This document shows positions 10,230-22,600 of a stretch of 64,000 nucleotides of DNA, piece by piece. Every line of letters starts with the position of its first letter. Within the stretch, counting starts at the first letter, position 1. The stretch is from Nageia nagi (Eukaryota > Pinophyta). A program made the position numbers and the translations under genes. The notes beneath the pieces were generated by a model, which searched no databases, was not told where the DNA came from, and was given only the letters and a program-made list of their open reading frames with translations. Location: positions 38,998,001 through 39,062,000 of the forward strand of contig JBITNC010000002.1 of assembly GCA_050084985.1 (NCBI GenBank), in the 5' to 3' direction.

Positions 10230-10790
10230 AAGTCTACTCAAAATATTATGTGCTTCATGAATTTGTGGATCTCAATAATTCTTACCCAAACTATAACTTT
10301 ACTCTTACAAATATTTATATGATTATGTATTCTATATTCAAACATTAAATTATATCATTTATGGATGACTTATTAGGATACAATTAGATTAAAAACAATA
10401 AATATGATAAATATAATACTAATTTATACATCCCTTGGGTCATATCATATCATAAAGTGATGCTTTTTAATCTAAAGAATGTAGTGGCAACCTACCATAG
10501 AGCAATATTTCCATATTTCATGATCTCATTCCCCACTCTTTCAAACTATATATGGATGATATTATGACCAAATCAAAGAAAAAAAAAGGATCATCTTACT
10601 AATTTGAGGGTCATTTTTTAAATATAAGGAAATACAATCTCAATATCAAGCTTAAAAAATGTATCTTTCAAGTATCAAGTGCTAAGCCTTTTGCAATTAT
10701 TATCTCAAGTAGATGGATAAAAGTTGATTGAAATAAATTAAAGGATATCATAGATATATCTAATAAAATTATCTCAATCTCAATGTTGTT
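10230..10790 (+). pseudogene. Relic Tat-lineage reverse transcriptase (copy 1)
   Basis: Across several frames and stops the translation keeps the order of Ty3/gypsy RT motifs: DLNNSYPNYNFTLTNI (family: DLNKACPKDxFPLPxID) near 10,273; SFMDDLLGYN, then VMLFNLKNVVATYHRAI (family: VMPFGLKNAGATYQRAM) near 10,470; the catalytic motif as YMDDIMTKSK around 10,550; and KYNLNIKLKKCIF near 10,630. The wording is closest to Tat/Ogre elements. It is broken by frameshifts and stops and has no identifiable LTRs nearby. It repeats motifs also present in the relic at 25,604, so the two come from different insertions. Confidence 0.72.
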
Positions 10791-11746
10791 TCAATTCAAC
10801 ATTCCACATTTAGTATAGAAATTCCTTAAGTCATTCTCCTTTATTACATATCTTGATTTTTCCTTCTATTATGCTAATGACATCATAAATTCTTAACATC
10901 ACCTCCACAATCCTCATATCATTATCACTAATGAAAGTAATGTCATGATTGAAATGTAGTAGAGCCTCTACTCTTCAACATAGTAATATGGTTATATCTC
11001 AAATATTCAACTTTATTAGGTTCATAACAGAGGTAAGTGTAGGTAATGTTTACCAGTATTTTATCATTCTTACACTTTTCAAAAAATCTCCAAATATCAA
11101 AGGATTACTTTAATGATTGATGCATTTGAACCTTTATCATTTATATGCTTTAGTTCCTTTATCAATTCATGTATTGAATGTCATCTTTAGTTTCTATTTC
11201 CTTTGATAGTTGGGGTATTAACTATCACCTTTTACTATTGTGTAAATTGAAATTTACAACATATACTTAAAATTAGACTAAATTCACCATTAGAAAGCAT
11301 ATATGTACTTGAAAAATATATGAGATAATATTTAAATTCTTCTCTTTCATATTTCCATACACTCATAGGTGCATAACTTAGTATTGGTTAATGTGTGTGC
11401 ACATACACTCAACAATGTTTTTGAAAAATATAAAACTTATGAATGTGAACTATTATATTTTTTCTTACAAACAATGTAATTATAAACATAGGCATCTTGA
11501 AATTATTAGTACTATACATTTATCAAATTTGAAATGTAAAATATCTTTAATATTCTATATAATATCAAGTACATAAAAGTATAACATGAGTTATTATAGT
11601 GTATCTCTATGTAGCACTTTAGATAATAAGTGCAATGTTATAGTTTAATATTGACCAAATGGGATTACTAGTTGATCATTGAGCATTTAACTAACATGAT
11701 AACTTGTACAAAATAATATGTATAACAAAAGTATTATCAAATATAG
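10791..11746. other. Intergenic or decayed element, nothing clear
   Basis: It follows the RT relic and precedes the chromovirus. It may be downstream pol sequence decayed beyond recognition. No motif could be placed with confidence. Confidence 0.4.
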
Positions 11747-11751
11747 CTAAC

Positions 11752-14700
11752 TATCATGATCCACCTCAAGACACTATTTGACCTTGAGTATCATCAAGGA
11801 TTTGAATGGATTATATTTGAATAATGTTATGGTAATGACAAGTTTGATAAGGAAATATGTATCAACTATGATAATTTGATATTAGCTTTGAGATGTTTTG
11901 ACACAATTCACCCTGAGATGGAGAAGTGATCAAAAAACCCTAAGGACCAAAGGTGAATTGGTGATGGAAATGAAATGAAAAGAGAAGGAAATGATTGGCA
12001 TTGAATTGCTAACACACCCTATGACCATTTTTAATCATGTAGTTGAATGTAGAATAATTACTATGACTATCAATTTCTTAATGAAATTGTGTTTGTAAAA
12101 ATATGGATTAACTTTAATTTGTAGGACAAGGTGACCTTTGTAGGTAAAGATGCATTTTCCTTTGTTTGGTATTTTTGAAATTCAAATTTTGAAATGGAGG
12201 GAAAAAGGGGATATACCTTATTTAATTTTAAAAATTTATATAAAGTTAGAAATATAAATTTAATGGGGTAAAAGTTGAATATGAATGTCTTTATTATTAC
12301 CACATAGGGCTAATAGTAAAAACACTATTAGATAAAGACTAAGTTCTCCTTATGGTATTACAAGATATTTAATGGGTAGGAAAATAATAGAGTAATAACC
12401 CTACTTAGTTTTGTTATCTTATGTTCGGTGTGGATAATAGTTGGCTCTAATTTGTCAATTAATAAAAAAGGCTCCAAGGTATTTAAGACCATTTCAATCA
12501 TCAACAAATTTAAGCAAACTTACTTCAAAAATTATTAACAATGTGAGGAGATGTCCATTTGGACACACTTGAACACCTTTAGCTATAAATAAAGGAGTAG
12601 AGCATTAGAAAAATACCTACCTATCTATCTTTTATAATTTCATTCTCATTATTCTCAAGCTTGACGTAGAGTTATATGAAGAAAAGAAGTCTCTCTTTCT
12701 CTTCAATTCAAGGTGCATTCTTTTACTTTTTTTTGCCTAATTAAGATAGTCCTATTTTGAGATATTTAATATGATGTTTATCATAATATTTGGTAAAGCT
12801 TCATATAATTAATTATTGTTAGAAGTGTTGAACCATTTGAAGAGACATAGTGGTTATTTTATTTAAAGGTTGTTAGTATGTCTTTTTACTTAAAAAGTAA
12901 AAAAATAGAATTTTTTTTAATTATTCTCTCTTTATTTAGATGTAGGAGTGAAAAATTTCACGTACAAATTGTATTATGTATTTTATGATATTTTAAAAAG
13001 ATTAGTTAAATATTTCTCTTTATGCCTTTAGCTAGACTTTAATGAATTTATTTTGACATAAATTTTATTAAATTCCTAATATAATGTTTATTATTATATT
13101 TGATAAATTTTCATATAATTAATTGTTGTTAGAAGTATTGTACCATTTGAAGAGATAGTGGTTAGTTTATTTAAAGATTGGTACCATGTATTTTTCTTTG
13201 AAAAGTAAAAGAGTGGAATTTTCTTTTGTTATTATCCTTTTATTTAAATCTAGGGGTAGAAAATTTCATATACAAATTGTATTATGATATTTTAAGGAGA
13301 CTAGTGAAACATTTCTCCTTATGCCTTTAGATAGAGTTTAATGAATTTATTTTGACATTAATTTTATTAAAGTCTTAATATGATGATTATCATCTTAGTA
13401 AAGTAATATTGTCAAATTCATATAAAAGTATAAAAAATGAATTAATAAAAATATGTTTGCTTGTTATTATTTAAGTTTGTCAATTAAACTAATTAGTATC
13501 TAATGAGGTGATAAGTTATGCTTAATATTTTTAATAAGTAATTCAAAAACTCTTTAAAATCTTGTATTAAATGAATTATAGTTCTAAGATTATGATATTG
13601 GTATAATGTTTAATAAAATAATTCATATGGTATCAATTAAGTAAATTAATTATTAAGGTATCCAAGATCTTATTGTAAATAATTTAATTATTTAAGATGA
13701 ATTAATTATAGGGTAAATAAATAATCAATTAATGTACATTGACCAAAGAAAGGAGATAATTTCTTCTGAGTCCTATAGTTAAATTCATTTGTATAATGGT
13801 CAATTTTTAAAAGGGTTGTCTTGATCCTCCTCCCTCCTAGTACCCGATCCACCTATCAAGCTTCAATAGAATGTTCAATGCTTATTGCATGAAGATTGAT
13901 GGAGATGTTCAATAGTTGATACAACAGTAAAAATCATATGACATAAACAAATTTGAATTACAAACTTAATGCATTAGAAATAGTATGATTTGTCAAAAAG
14001 ATCTATTAATGATTAAATGGATTGTATTATATTTGAATTTACTTTGTATAATATATGATTTCTACTTGTAATAATTTATGGAAGCTTTGAATTTAATAGA
14101 AGTAAATGTCATTCATACATTTCATCAATGGATTATATTAGATATTTATTATTGAATCTTGTAGATTACTTTTTATTTATATAATTTTATAAAAATATTA
14201 GCATTGTGATTTAATGAGTTTTCTTTTAATTATGGTTATCAAATACTACAATTAGTATTGATTATATGAATTACTAGGAGTAAGAATTACTATTTATTTC
14301 ATAAAAATGATTAATAGGTATTACAAATTGACAAAGTAATGATTTTAATAAAAATTCTAAAGATTTAGGTTGATTATAAAATAATCTTAATTTAGAATTA
14401 GGGTTTTAAAAGATAATTTAGGAGCATTTGGGATATTCTAGGGACTCTTGAGATCAAATTGGGTACAAATGGGACCTAATGGGATTAAATGGGATCATTT
14501 GGGATCTTTTGAAATGAATGATAGAAAAATGGCAAAAAACCTTTGCCAAGTAAACCTATCTTGCTATATGATAAATAAAAGGAATATTCTTTATGTGAGG
14601 ATCGCTTAGTGCCACATTACTTTTATAGCAATACTGGTTAGATCTTTCCTCATAACTTGTTACTTTATGTATTTAAGAGATATTTTAAAAAGTAGATTCG

Positions 14701-15605
14701 TATACTCAATACAATGCATATGGGATAAACAAGAAACATGTGACTTCCTAAGCAAGCCTATAATTGAAACTTTCAATATACAACTTGTGGGAAAATATGA
14801 ATGGTATTAAACTCTAGGTCTTGTTTGAGTAGGGTGTCTTGCACCCTCTTCACTTTTTGAAAACATTAGTTTATGGTTAGTAGAACATGTGTGGTTCCTT
14901 TTTTCAACACATTTAATAATAAATTAGACTAAACAACTACTTAAGGATATTGTTTAATATCTATATCTCTCCTAGTTATGGGAATGAGGATGTCACGCCA
15001 CATGGTGAGCTTAATTGATAGTTATGGGAAGGCTAGTGACTCATATCCTTCAATAGGTGAGTTAGGTGGATATAGCAATCATAAAAACTACTATTACCAA
15101 GTGAACATAACTAGTAGTCATACAACTTGCAGCTAGTAGATAGGGGTATGACTATTATTTCATAGGTGATTCTACTTGCTCATATGGAAGTTTTCCTAGG
15201 ATAAACTATCTACTCTTATGAGATGGAGATTTATCATCAGGTGGTGATGCTAACTTAGTGGAAGTGCGATCTCTCATGTGGTATGGGCCTTGATGAGAAA
15301 ACCACTATGTTGTGACCAGAAAGCCTATTGCACATGGGACATGGAATAGTAATGGTGAGGCTACTTTTGAGGCATCTTCTCAATAGGATGAGTGTTGAGG
15401 AGTGAACACTAGAAAAGTTTATCAAGTTTGGTCACCCTAGGTTCTTGACCAATCTTGCCATATGAGTGTTGAACTAGCTAGCAGCATTACCAAGCTCATG
15501 TGGGATCACCTAGTTCATTCCTAGAATATCAAGTGTTAAACCAAATAAAAAAATTAGGTCTAAATTTTAAGGTTCTAGTTTATCAAAATAAGTGGTTATG
15601 TTATA
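11752..15605 (+). repeat. 5' LTR of chromovirus, 3.85 kb
   Basis: It starts TATCATGATCCACC, against TGTCACTATCCACC in the other LTR, so its first bases have mutated. It ends TTATA where the partner ends TTTCA. It contains two copies of a ~310-bp repeat (AACCATTTGA/TACCATTTGA marks at 12,831 and 13,141). Confidence 0.92.
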
Positions 15606-15606
15606 A

Positions 15607-15627
15607 TGGTATTAGAGTTTCAAGTTC
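15607..15627 (+). promoter_or_regulatory. Primer-binding site (initiator Met tRNA type)
   Basis: TGGTATTAGAGTTTCAAGTT lies one base after the 5' LTR and resembles the common plant TGGTATCAGAGC primer site with transitions. Confidence 0.75.
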
Positions 15628-16079
15628 ACACTCTCATGTCTATGCTCCATGACTCTCTTGCTGTAATAGTTTAGGAAGTCTAGATTGAGTATGCATGAGC
15701 CTTAAACCAATACCATTTGGTTGATTTAGATTATGAAAATCCCATTATGTGTAACTAGAGATTCAGAATACCATAAATATCCTTCCTATGAATGCCAATG
15801 CCAATGTCAAGGTAAACCAAAGAAATATTAGGGGCCAAAATGTAAATGTTAGAGGCTAAAATGTTAGAGATGGAATAATGAGAAATGCTAATTGATAGGT
15901 TCTTGCAAATAATAGTGAGAGTTCTTTACCTATTCCAATCAAAATAATGGAGGAGAAGAAGCCATCATGAGAATCCAAAAGCAAAGTAGTAAGAACTTAT
16001 AAATAACATGCTAAGTTAGAGGGTTGATCTTCCAAGATAATAATATGATCTAATCCTTTTAGCACAAGTAAGATTAAGT

Positions 16080-17000
16080 GAATTGAATAATCAAATTCAA
16101 GCAACTATTGAACAAGAACTTGCATTTGATTTGAACAAAGCTCAAATACCCAAGTTTAATGGAAAACATGAAGGTGAGCATGCATAGGTATGGTTAGAGG
16201 CAGTTGAAACCTACTTTTCAATGAAAAATCTATTTCCAAAAACCAAAACCATGGTTAGAGGAATGCCCACAAAGTTGAGCACAAAATCTAATATTTTAAG
16301 TGGTCAAAATTTATGGAAGCATTCTAGAAGAGATTTATCCCTTAAGTCTATTTTGATAAGAAATATGAGGAATATTATACACTTTAACAAGGTTCTATGA
16401 GTATGCAAACCTATCATTATAAGTTTGTCAAACTTCTTAAGTATGTTCCAGATGATAAAAATCACTTGAAGGTTCATTGATTCCTTATGGGGTTAGATTC
16501 TAAGATCAAGACAATGGTTAATGTCCTAAACCCTAAGACATTGGAACAAGATTATAATCTATATAAAAGAGCTAAAAGCAACTTAGGCATAACAAAAACC
16601 CTCATAAATTATATGGCAAATGAAAAATAAAAGGAACCTTTCTAGAGGAATAGAGGTGCTAGGCAATAGGCTCTACACAATGGTAGTAGAAAGGTCAATC
16701 ATAATCATAAGGATGGAAATTTTTAGTGGTGTGAGAAGAAACAACTTGGTAATAATGATTTTAAGAAGAAAGGTTTCCATAAAAAGAATCAACATTTCAA
16801 AAGATAAAATCAAAACACTAGGAATGGAAATTAAGGATTTAGGAACCCGAACCATGGATTTCATGAGCAAAGAAATAACCAATATGTGCCTAAGGATAAT
16901 AATTTAGATCAAAATAAAGCCTTTTGGTATGGATGTTGGAACTATGGTGGAGCACACTATGCAATTCAATGCCCTATGAAGACAAAACCACCAAAGGATC
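16080..17000 (+). pseudogene. Chromovirus gag remnant
   Basis: Broken gag. An early piece reads AQIPKFNGKHEGEHA, the usual opening of a gypsy capsid domain (P-x-F-x-G). It is followed after a stop by VWLEAVETYFSMKNL. A later piece reads YVPDDKNHLKVH, stop, then FLMGLDSKIKTMVNVLNP, the C-terminal part of the capsid domain. The zinc knuckle at 16,934-16,972 reads CWNYGGAHYAIQC: the second Cys is replaced by Tyr, so metal binding would be lost. Several stops and frame changes make it non-functional. A 95-codon frame at 16,620-16,907 is a shifted reading of the basic linker and is not a separate gene. Confidence 0.85.
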
Positions 17001-17099
17001 ACCAAATTTTTACAGTGATTAGATCAGGTCAAGCTCAAGGAAAAGCTACACCTCTTTAGATCTTGGGTAAAATTTCTAGAAAATATTAGGTATCACCAT

Positions 17100-18170
17100 C
17101 AAGATTAGGTATCATCTACCTAAGATTGATGACCTATTCAACTAGCTCAAAGATGTTGCTATCTTTCCAATATAGACTTAAGATTACGTTACCACCAGTT
17201 GAGGATAAATGAATCATATACCTATAAGAAAGCATTCAAAACTTAGTATGGACATTATGAATTTGTAGTCTTACCATTTGAGCTAATGAATGCTCCTGCA
17301 ACATTCATGAATCTAATGAATATTTTTTATTAAGAATACTTAGACAAATTTATGCTAGTCTTTTTAGATGATATTCTCATATATTCAGGAAATGAGGAGC
17401 ATAACCATCATTTGAGATTAGCCTTAGAGGTTTTGAGATGACATCAACTATATGGTAAATTATCTAAGTGTGATTTTTATGTTTCTCATATTCAATACTT
17501 AAGTCATTTTATTTCTATCAAAGGAATCTCATTCAACCCTAAAAAGGTAGAAGCAATAATGAGTTATCATGCACCAACAAATGTGACTGAGGTAAGAAGT
17601 TTCATGGGATTAGCTAGGTATTATAGAATATTTGTTAAGGATTTTTTAAAGATAGCAAATCCTATCACCAACCTACAAAAGAAAAATAAAGTTTTTTAGT
17701 GGACAAAGAAGTGTGAGAAACCTTTCATTACCCTAAAAGAAAAGCTTACCTTTGCATCAGTTCTCATTATCCTTGAACCCCATGGTGACTTTGTAGTATG
17801 TATAGATACATCATTAGAGGATTTACATGGAGTACTATCACAAAATGAAAATCTTATAGCATATGAATCCAAAAAGTTAAATCCATATGAGTTGAATTAT
17901 GCTACACATGATCTTGAACTAGCAACCGTAGTGCACACACTCAAGATGTGGAGGCATTGCTTGCTAGAAAAACCTTTCAAATTGAAAATAGACCATCAAA
18001 ACTTGAAGTACTTGTTCACTCAACCTGACTTAAATGCTAGGCAAAGGCAATGGATGGAATTCCTCATAGAATAAGATTTTGGTATTGAGTATATCAAGGG
18101 TAAAGAAAATAAAGTGGTTGATGCATTAAGTCAGAGAAGACATGTAAATGGCATGATAAAAAGCCAATTT
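17100..18170 (+). pseudogene. Chromovirus reverse transcriptase and RNase H remnant
   Basis: The reading begins inside RT (YHLPKIDDLFN, then LRYHQLRI), so protease and the RT N-terminus are deleted. Further motifs: YGHYEFVVLPFELMNAPATF, with Glu where Gly is usual; the catalytic [10 protein letters not shown] at 17,358-17,387, with both aspartates present; then KLSKCDFYVSHIQYLSHFIS and EVRSFMGLARYYRIFVKDF of the connection region. RNase H follows: a decayed CIDTSLEDLHGVLSQ, then ELNYATHDLELATVVHTLKM and FKLKIDHQNLKYLFTQPDLN (open at 17,892-18,074). In-frame stops occur at several points, so no polyprotein could be made. Confidence 0.92.
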
Positions 18171-18299
18171 GACTTGTTTGAATAAGAATCTTACAACAAT
18201 AGGATCTATATTATCAATCCATTAGGGAAATGATAAAAAAAGGTAATCCTTCATCTTAATAATTTGCTAAAAAAGATGAAATTTTGTATTTTAGATATA

Positions 18300-19580
18300 G
18301 ATTAGTCATCCCAAAAAAAGGAGATTTAAGAAATGTAATCCTACAAGAAGCCCATTATTCTCTATATGTAGCATATCCAAGAGGTATGAAGATGAGAGAA
18401 GACTTGAAATAAAAATTCTACTAAGATGGAATGAAGAAGGATATAGCAGAGTTTGTGACAAGATGCTTGGAATGTCAAAAACTAAAATTGTAACATCAGC
18501 ACCTAGGTGGATATCTATATCCCCATGATATTTTAACATAGAAATGGTAAGTGATTTCAATGTATTTTATAGTTGGTTTGTCAAAAATCATATTTGATCA
18601 TGATTCCATATTGGTTGTGTTTGATAAGTTAACCAAGGTTGCTCATTTTATATTTGGTAACATCACAGATGATGCCCCTATAGTAGCCAATAAATTTGCA
18701 CATAAAATCTTCAAAATGCATGGATTTTTTGAAGTGATAATCTCAGATAGAGATTCTAAATTCACTTTCATATTTTGTAAATCATTACATAAGGTATTAG
18801 ATACAAAGTTGAATATGAGTTTAGCTTATCATATTGAGATACATGGGTAGATAGAACATGTAAACAAAGTTTTCAAGGATATGCTCAGAATGTATTGCAT
18901 GGAACAAAAGACCAAATGGAAAGATTATCTTTATTTGGTTGAGTTTGCATACAATAATGTATATCATTCATATTTAGGATGGCTCCTTTTGAAGCATTGT
19001 ATGAAAGGAGATGAAAAACGTATTTAAATTGGAATAATGAAGAGGATTAGATGATGATACAATCAGAAATGTTAAAGCAAATGGAGGAGCAACTCAAGTC
19101 CATTTGATGAAAGTTGAAGGAAATTACTAATTGAACAAAGAGTTATATCAATCTAAAGAGAACACAAAAATTTATTATGTGATAAGGTCTTTTTATGAGT
19201 TCTACCCATGAGAAGTGCCATAAAGTCAACTAAATTGGATCCCCAATTTGTTAGTCTTTTTGAAATTATGGAAAAGAAGAGTCTAGTAGCCTACAAACTT
19301 TTCTTATCATCAAGTTTGTCCAAAATGTATGATATCTTTCATGCCTTTTTGTTACAAAAATATGTTGCTGACCCTTCTCATGTTTTGAAATTTTATGAAT
19401 TATAGATGTTGGACCCTCATCCATTGAAGTGCTCCTTATCAAGATCTTAGCTTTAAGGACTAAAAAGCTAAGAAATAGGGAAATTAATGAATGTCTAGTC
19501 TAATGGGAAAAATATTTTGAGTCATCTTCCATGTGGAAAGATATAGGGACTATGAAAAGATAATTTCCATATTTATTTGG
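18300..19580 (+). pseudogene. Chromovirus integrase and chromodomain remnant
   Basis: The zinc-binding part reads EAHYSLYVAYPRG ... RCLECQK: the second His appears as Tyr, while the Cys pair remains. The core keeps VVFDKLTKVAHF, the VIISDRDSKFT block with its Asp, and after a stop IEHVNKVFKDMLR with the catalytic Glu position. Open pieces lie at 18,551-18,850 and 19,208-19,405. The second is the integrase C-terminal part (LDPQFVSLFEIMEKKSLVAY ... KYVADPSHVL). After another stop, 19,430-19,570 resembles a chromodomain (LRTKKLRNREINECLV, stop, WEKYFESSSMWKD). Chromodomains direct insertion to modified chromatin, and this is what places the element among chromoviruses. It is clearly dead. Confidence 0.9.
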
Positions 19581-19660
19581 TTAACTAAGTATTTGAAATG
19601 TTTATAAGTTATTTTTGTATGTAAGAACATAGGGGACTGTGTTCCTTTTTAAAAGGTGTA

Positions 19661-22600
19661 TGTCACTATCCACCATAAGACACTATTTGACCTTGAGTAT
19701 CATCAAGGATTTGAATGAATTATATTTGAATAATGCTATGGTAATGATAAGTTTGATAAGAGAATATGTATCATTTGTGACAATTTGATGTTGGCTTTGA
19801 GATATTTTGACACAGGTCACCTTGAGATGGAGAAGCAATCCAAAGACCCTAAGGATCAAAGGTGAATTGGTGATAGGAATAGAAGGGTAAGAGGAGAAAA
19901 TGATATGCATTGAATCATTGATACACTCTATGACCATCATAAATCATGTAGTTGCATATAGAATAATTGCTATGACTATCGATTTCTTAATGAAATTGTG
20001 TTTGCAAAAATATGTGGACTAACTTTACTTTGCAAGACAAGGTGACCATCATAGGTAAAGATGTGTTTTCCTTTGTTTGGTATTTTTGAAATTCAAGTTT
20101 TGAAATGGAGGGAAAAAGGGGATATACCTTATTTAAATCTAAAAATTTATATAAGGTTAGAAACATTAATTTAATAGGGTAAAAGTTGAATATGAGTGTC
20201 TATATTATTACCACATAGGTTTAATAGTAAAAACACTATTAGATAGAGACTAAAGTCTCCTTATGGTATTATATGATATTTAATAGGTAGAAAAATAATG
20301 GAGTAATGACCCTACTTAGTTTTGTTTTCTTATGTTAGGTGTGGATAATAGTTGACACTAATTTGTCAGTTAATAAAAAAGGGTCCAAGGTATTTAATAC
20401 ATTTCAATCATTAACAACTTTAAAGAAAATTGCCCCAAAAATTATTAAAGGTGTGAGGAGATATCTATTTGGACACATTTGAACTCTTTTAGATATAAAT
20501 AAAAGAGTAGAGCATTAAAATACCTACCTATCTATCTTTTATTATTTCATTGTTGTTATTCTCAAGCTTGGTGAAAAGAAGTCTCTTTCCTCTTCAATTC
20601 AAGGTGCATTCTTTTACTTTTTTTTGCCTAATTAAGGTGGTTATATTTTGATATATTTAATATGATTTTTATCATAATGTTTGGTAAAGCTTTATAAAAT
20701 TAATTATTGTTAGAAGTGTTGAACCATTTGAAGAAACATAGTGGTTATTTTATTTAAAGGTGGTTAGTATGTCTTTTTATTTAAAAAGTAAAGAAGTGGG
20801 ATTTTCTTTTGTTATTCTCTCTTTATTTACATGTAGGAGTGGAAAATTTCATGTACAAATTGTATTATATATTTTATGATATTTTAAGAGGACTAGTCAA
20901 ATATTTCTCCTTATGCCTTTAGCTAGAATTTAATGAATTTATTTTTACATAAATTTTATTAAATTTGTAATATGATGTTTATTATAATATTTGTTAAAGT
21001 TTCATATATTTAATTATTGTTAAAAGTGTTGTACCATTTGAAAAGATATAGTGGTTATTTTATTTAAAGGTTGGTACCATATCTTTTTCTTTAAAAAATA
21101 AAGAAGTGGGATTTTCTTTTACGAGTCTCCCTTTATTTAGATATAGGGGTGGAAAATTTCAAGTACAAATTGTATTATGATATTTTAAGGAGCATAGTCA
21201 AATAATTCTCATTATACCTTAAGCTAGAATTTAATGAATTTATTTTGACATAAATTTTATTAAATTCCTAATATGATGTTTATTATAATGTTTGATAAAG
21301 TTTCATATAATTAATTATTGTTAGAAGCATTGTACCATTTGAAGAGACATAGTGGTTTTTTAATTTAAAAGTTGGTACCATGTTTTTTTCTTTAAAAAGT
21401 AAAGTAGTGAAATTTTCTTTTGTTATTCTCCCTTTATTTAGATGTAGAGGTGGAAAATTTCACATACAAATTCTATTATGATATTTTAAGAAGACCAGTA
21501 AAATATTTCTCCTTATGCCTTTAGCTAGAATTTAACGAATTTATTTTGAAATAAATTTTATTAAACTCCTAATATGACATTTATTATAACATTTGATAAA
21601 ATTTCATATAATTAATTATTGTTAGAAGTGTTGTACCATTTGAAGAGACATAGTGGTTATTTTATTTAAAGGGTGGTACCATGTCTTTTCCTTTAAAAAG
21701 TAAAGGAGTGTGATTTTCTTTTGTTATTCTCCTTTTTTTAGATGTAGGGGTGGAAAATTTCTCATACAAATTGTATTATGATATTTTAAGGAGACTAGTC
21801 AAATATTTCTCCTTACGCCTATAGCTAGAGTTTAATAAATTTATTTTGACATGAATTTTGTTAAAATCTTAATATGATGTTTATCATATTAGTAAAGAAA
21901 TATTATCAAATTCATGTGAATATAAGAAAAGATGAATTAATAAAAATATGTTTGCTTATTATTATCTAATTTTGTCAATTAAATTAATTATTATCTAATG
22001 AGGTGATAAGTTATGTTTAATATTTTTAATAAGTAATTCAAGAAATCTTTAGAATCTTGTATTAAATGAACTATGGTTTTGATATTATGATATTGGTATA
22101 ATATTTAGTAAAATAATTCATATGGTACCAATTACATAAATTAATTATTAAGGTATCCAATACCTTATTGTGAATAATTTAATTATTTAAGATGGATTAA
22201 TTATAAGGTATATAAATAATGGATTAATGTACATTAACCAAAGAAATGAGATAATTTCTCCTAAGGCCTATACTTAAATTCATTTTGCATAATAGTCAAA
22301 TTTTAAAAGGGTTTTTCTGATCCTCTTCCCTCCTAGTACTCAATCCACCTACCAAGCTTCAAGGGGATGTTTAATGCTCATTGCATGAAGATTGATGGAG
22401 ATGTTTAATGGTCGATACAATAATCAAAACCATATGATATGAACAAATTTGAATTACAAACTCATTAGATATGAAATAGAATGATTTGTTAAAAAAATTC
22501 CATTAGTGATTAAATGGGTTGTATTATATTTGAATTTTTTTTGTATAATGCATGATTTCTATAGTAATAATATATGGAAGCTTCAAAATTTATAGAAGTA

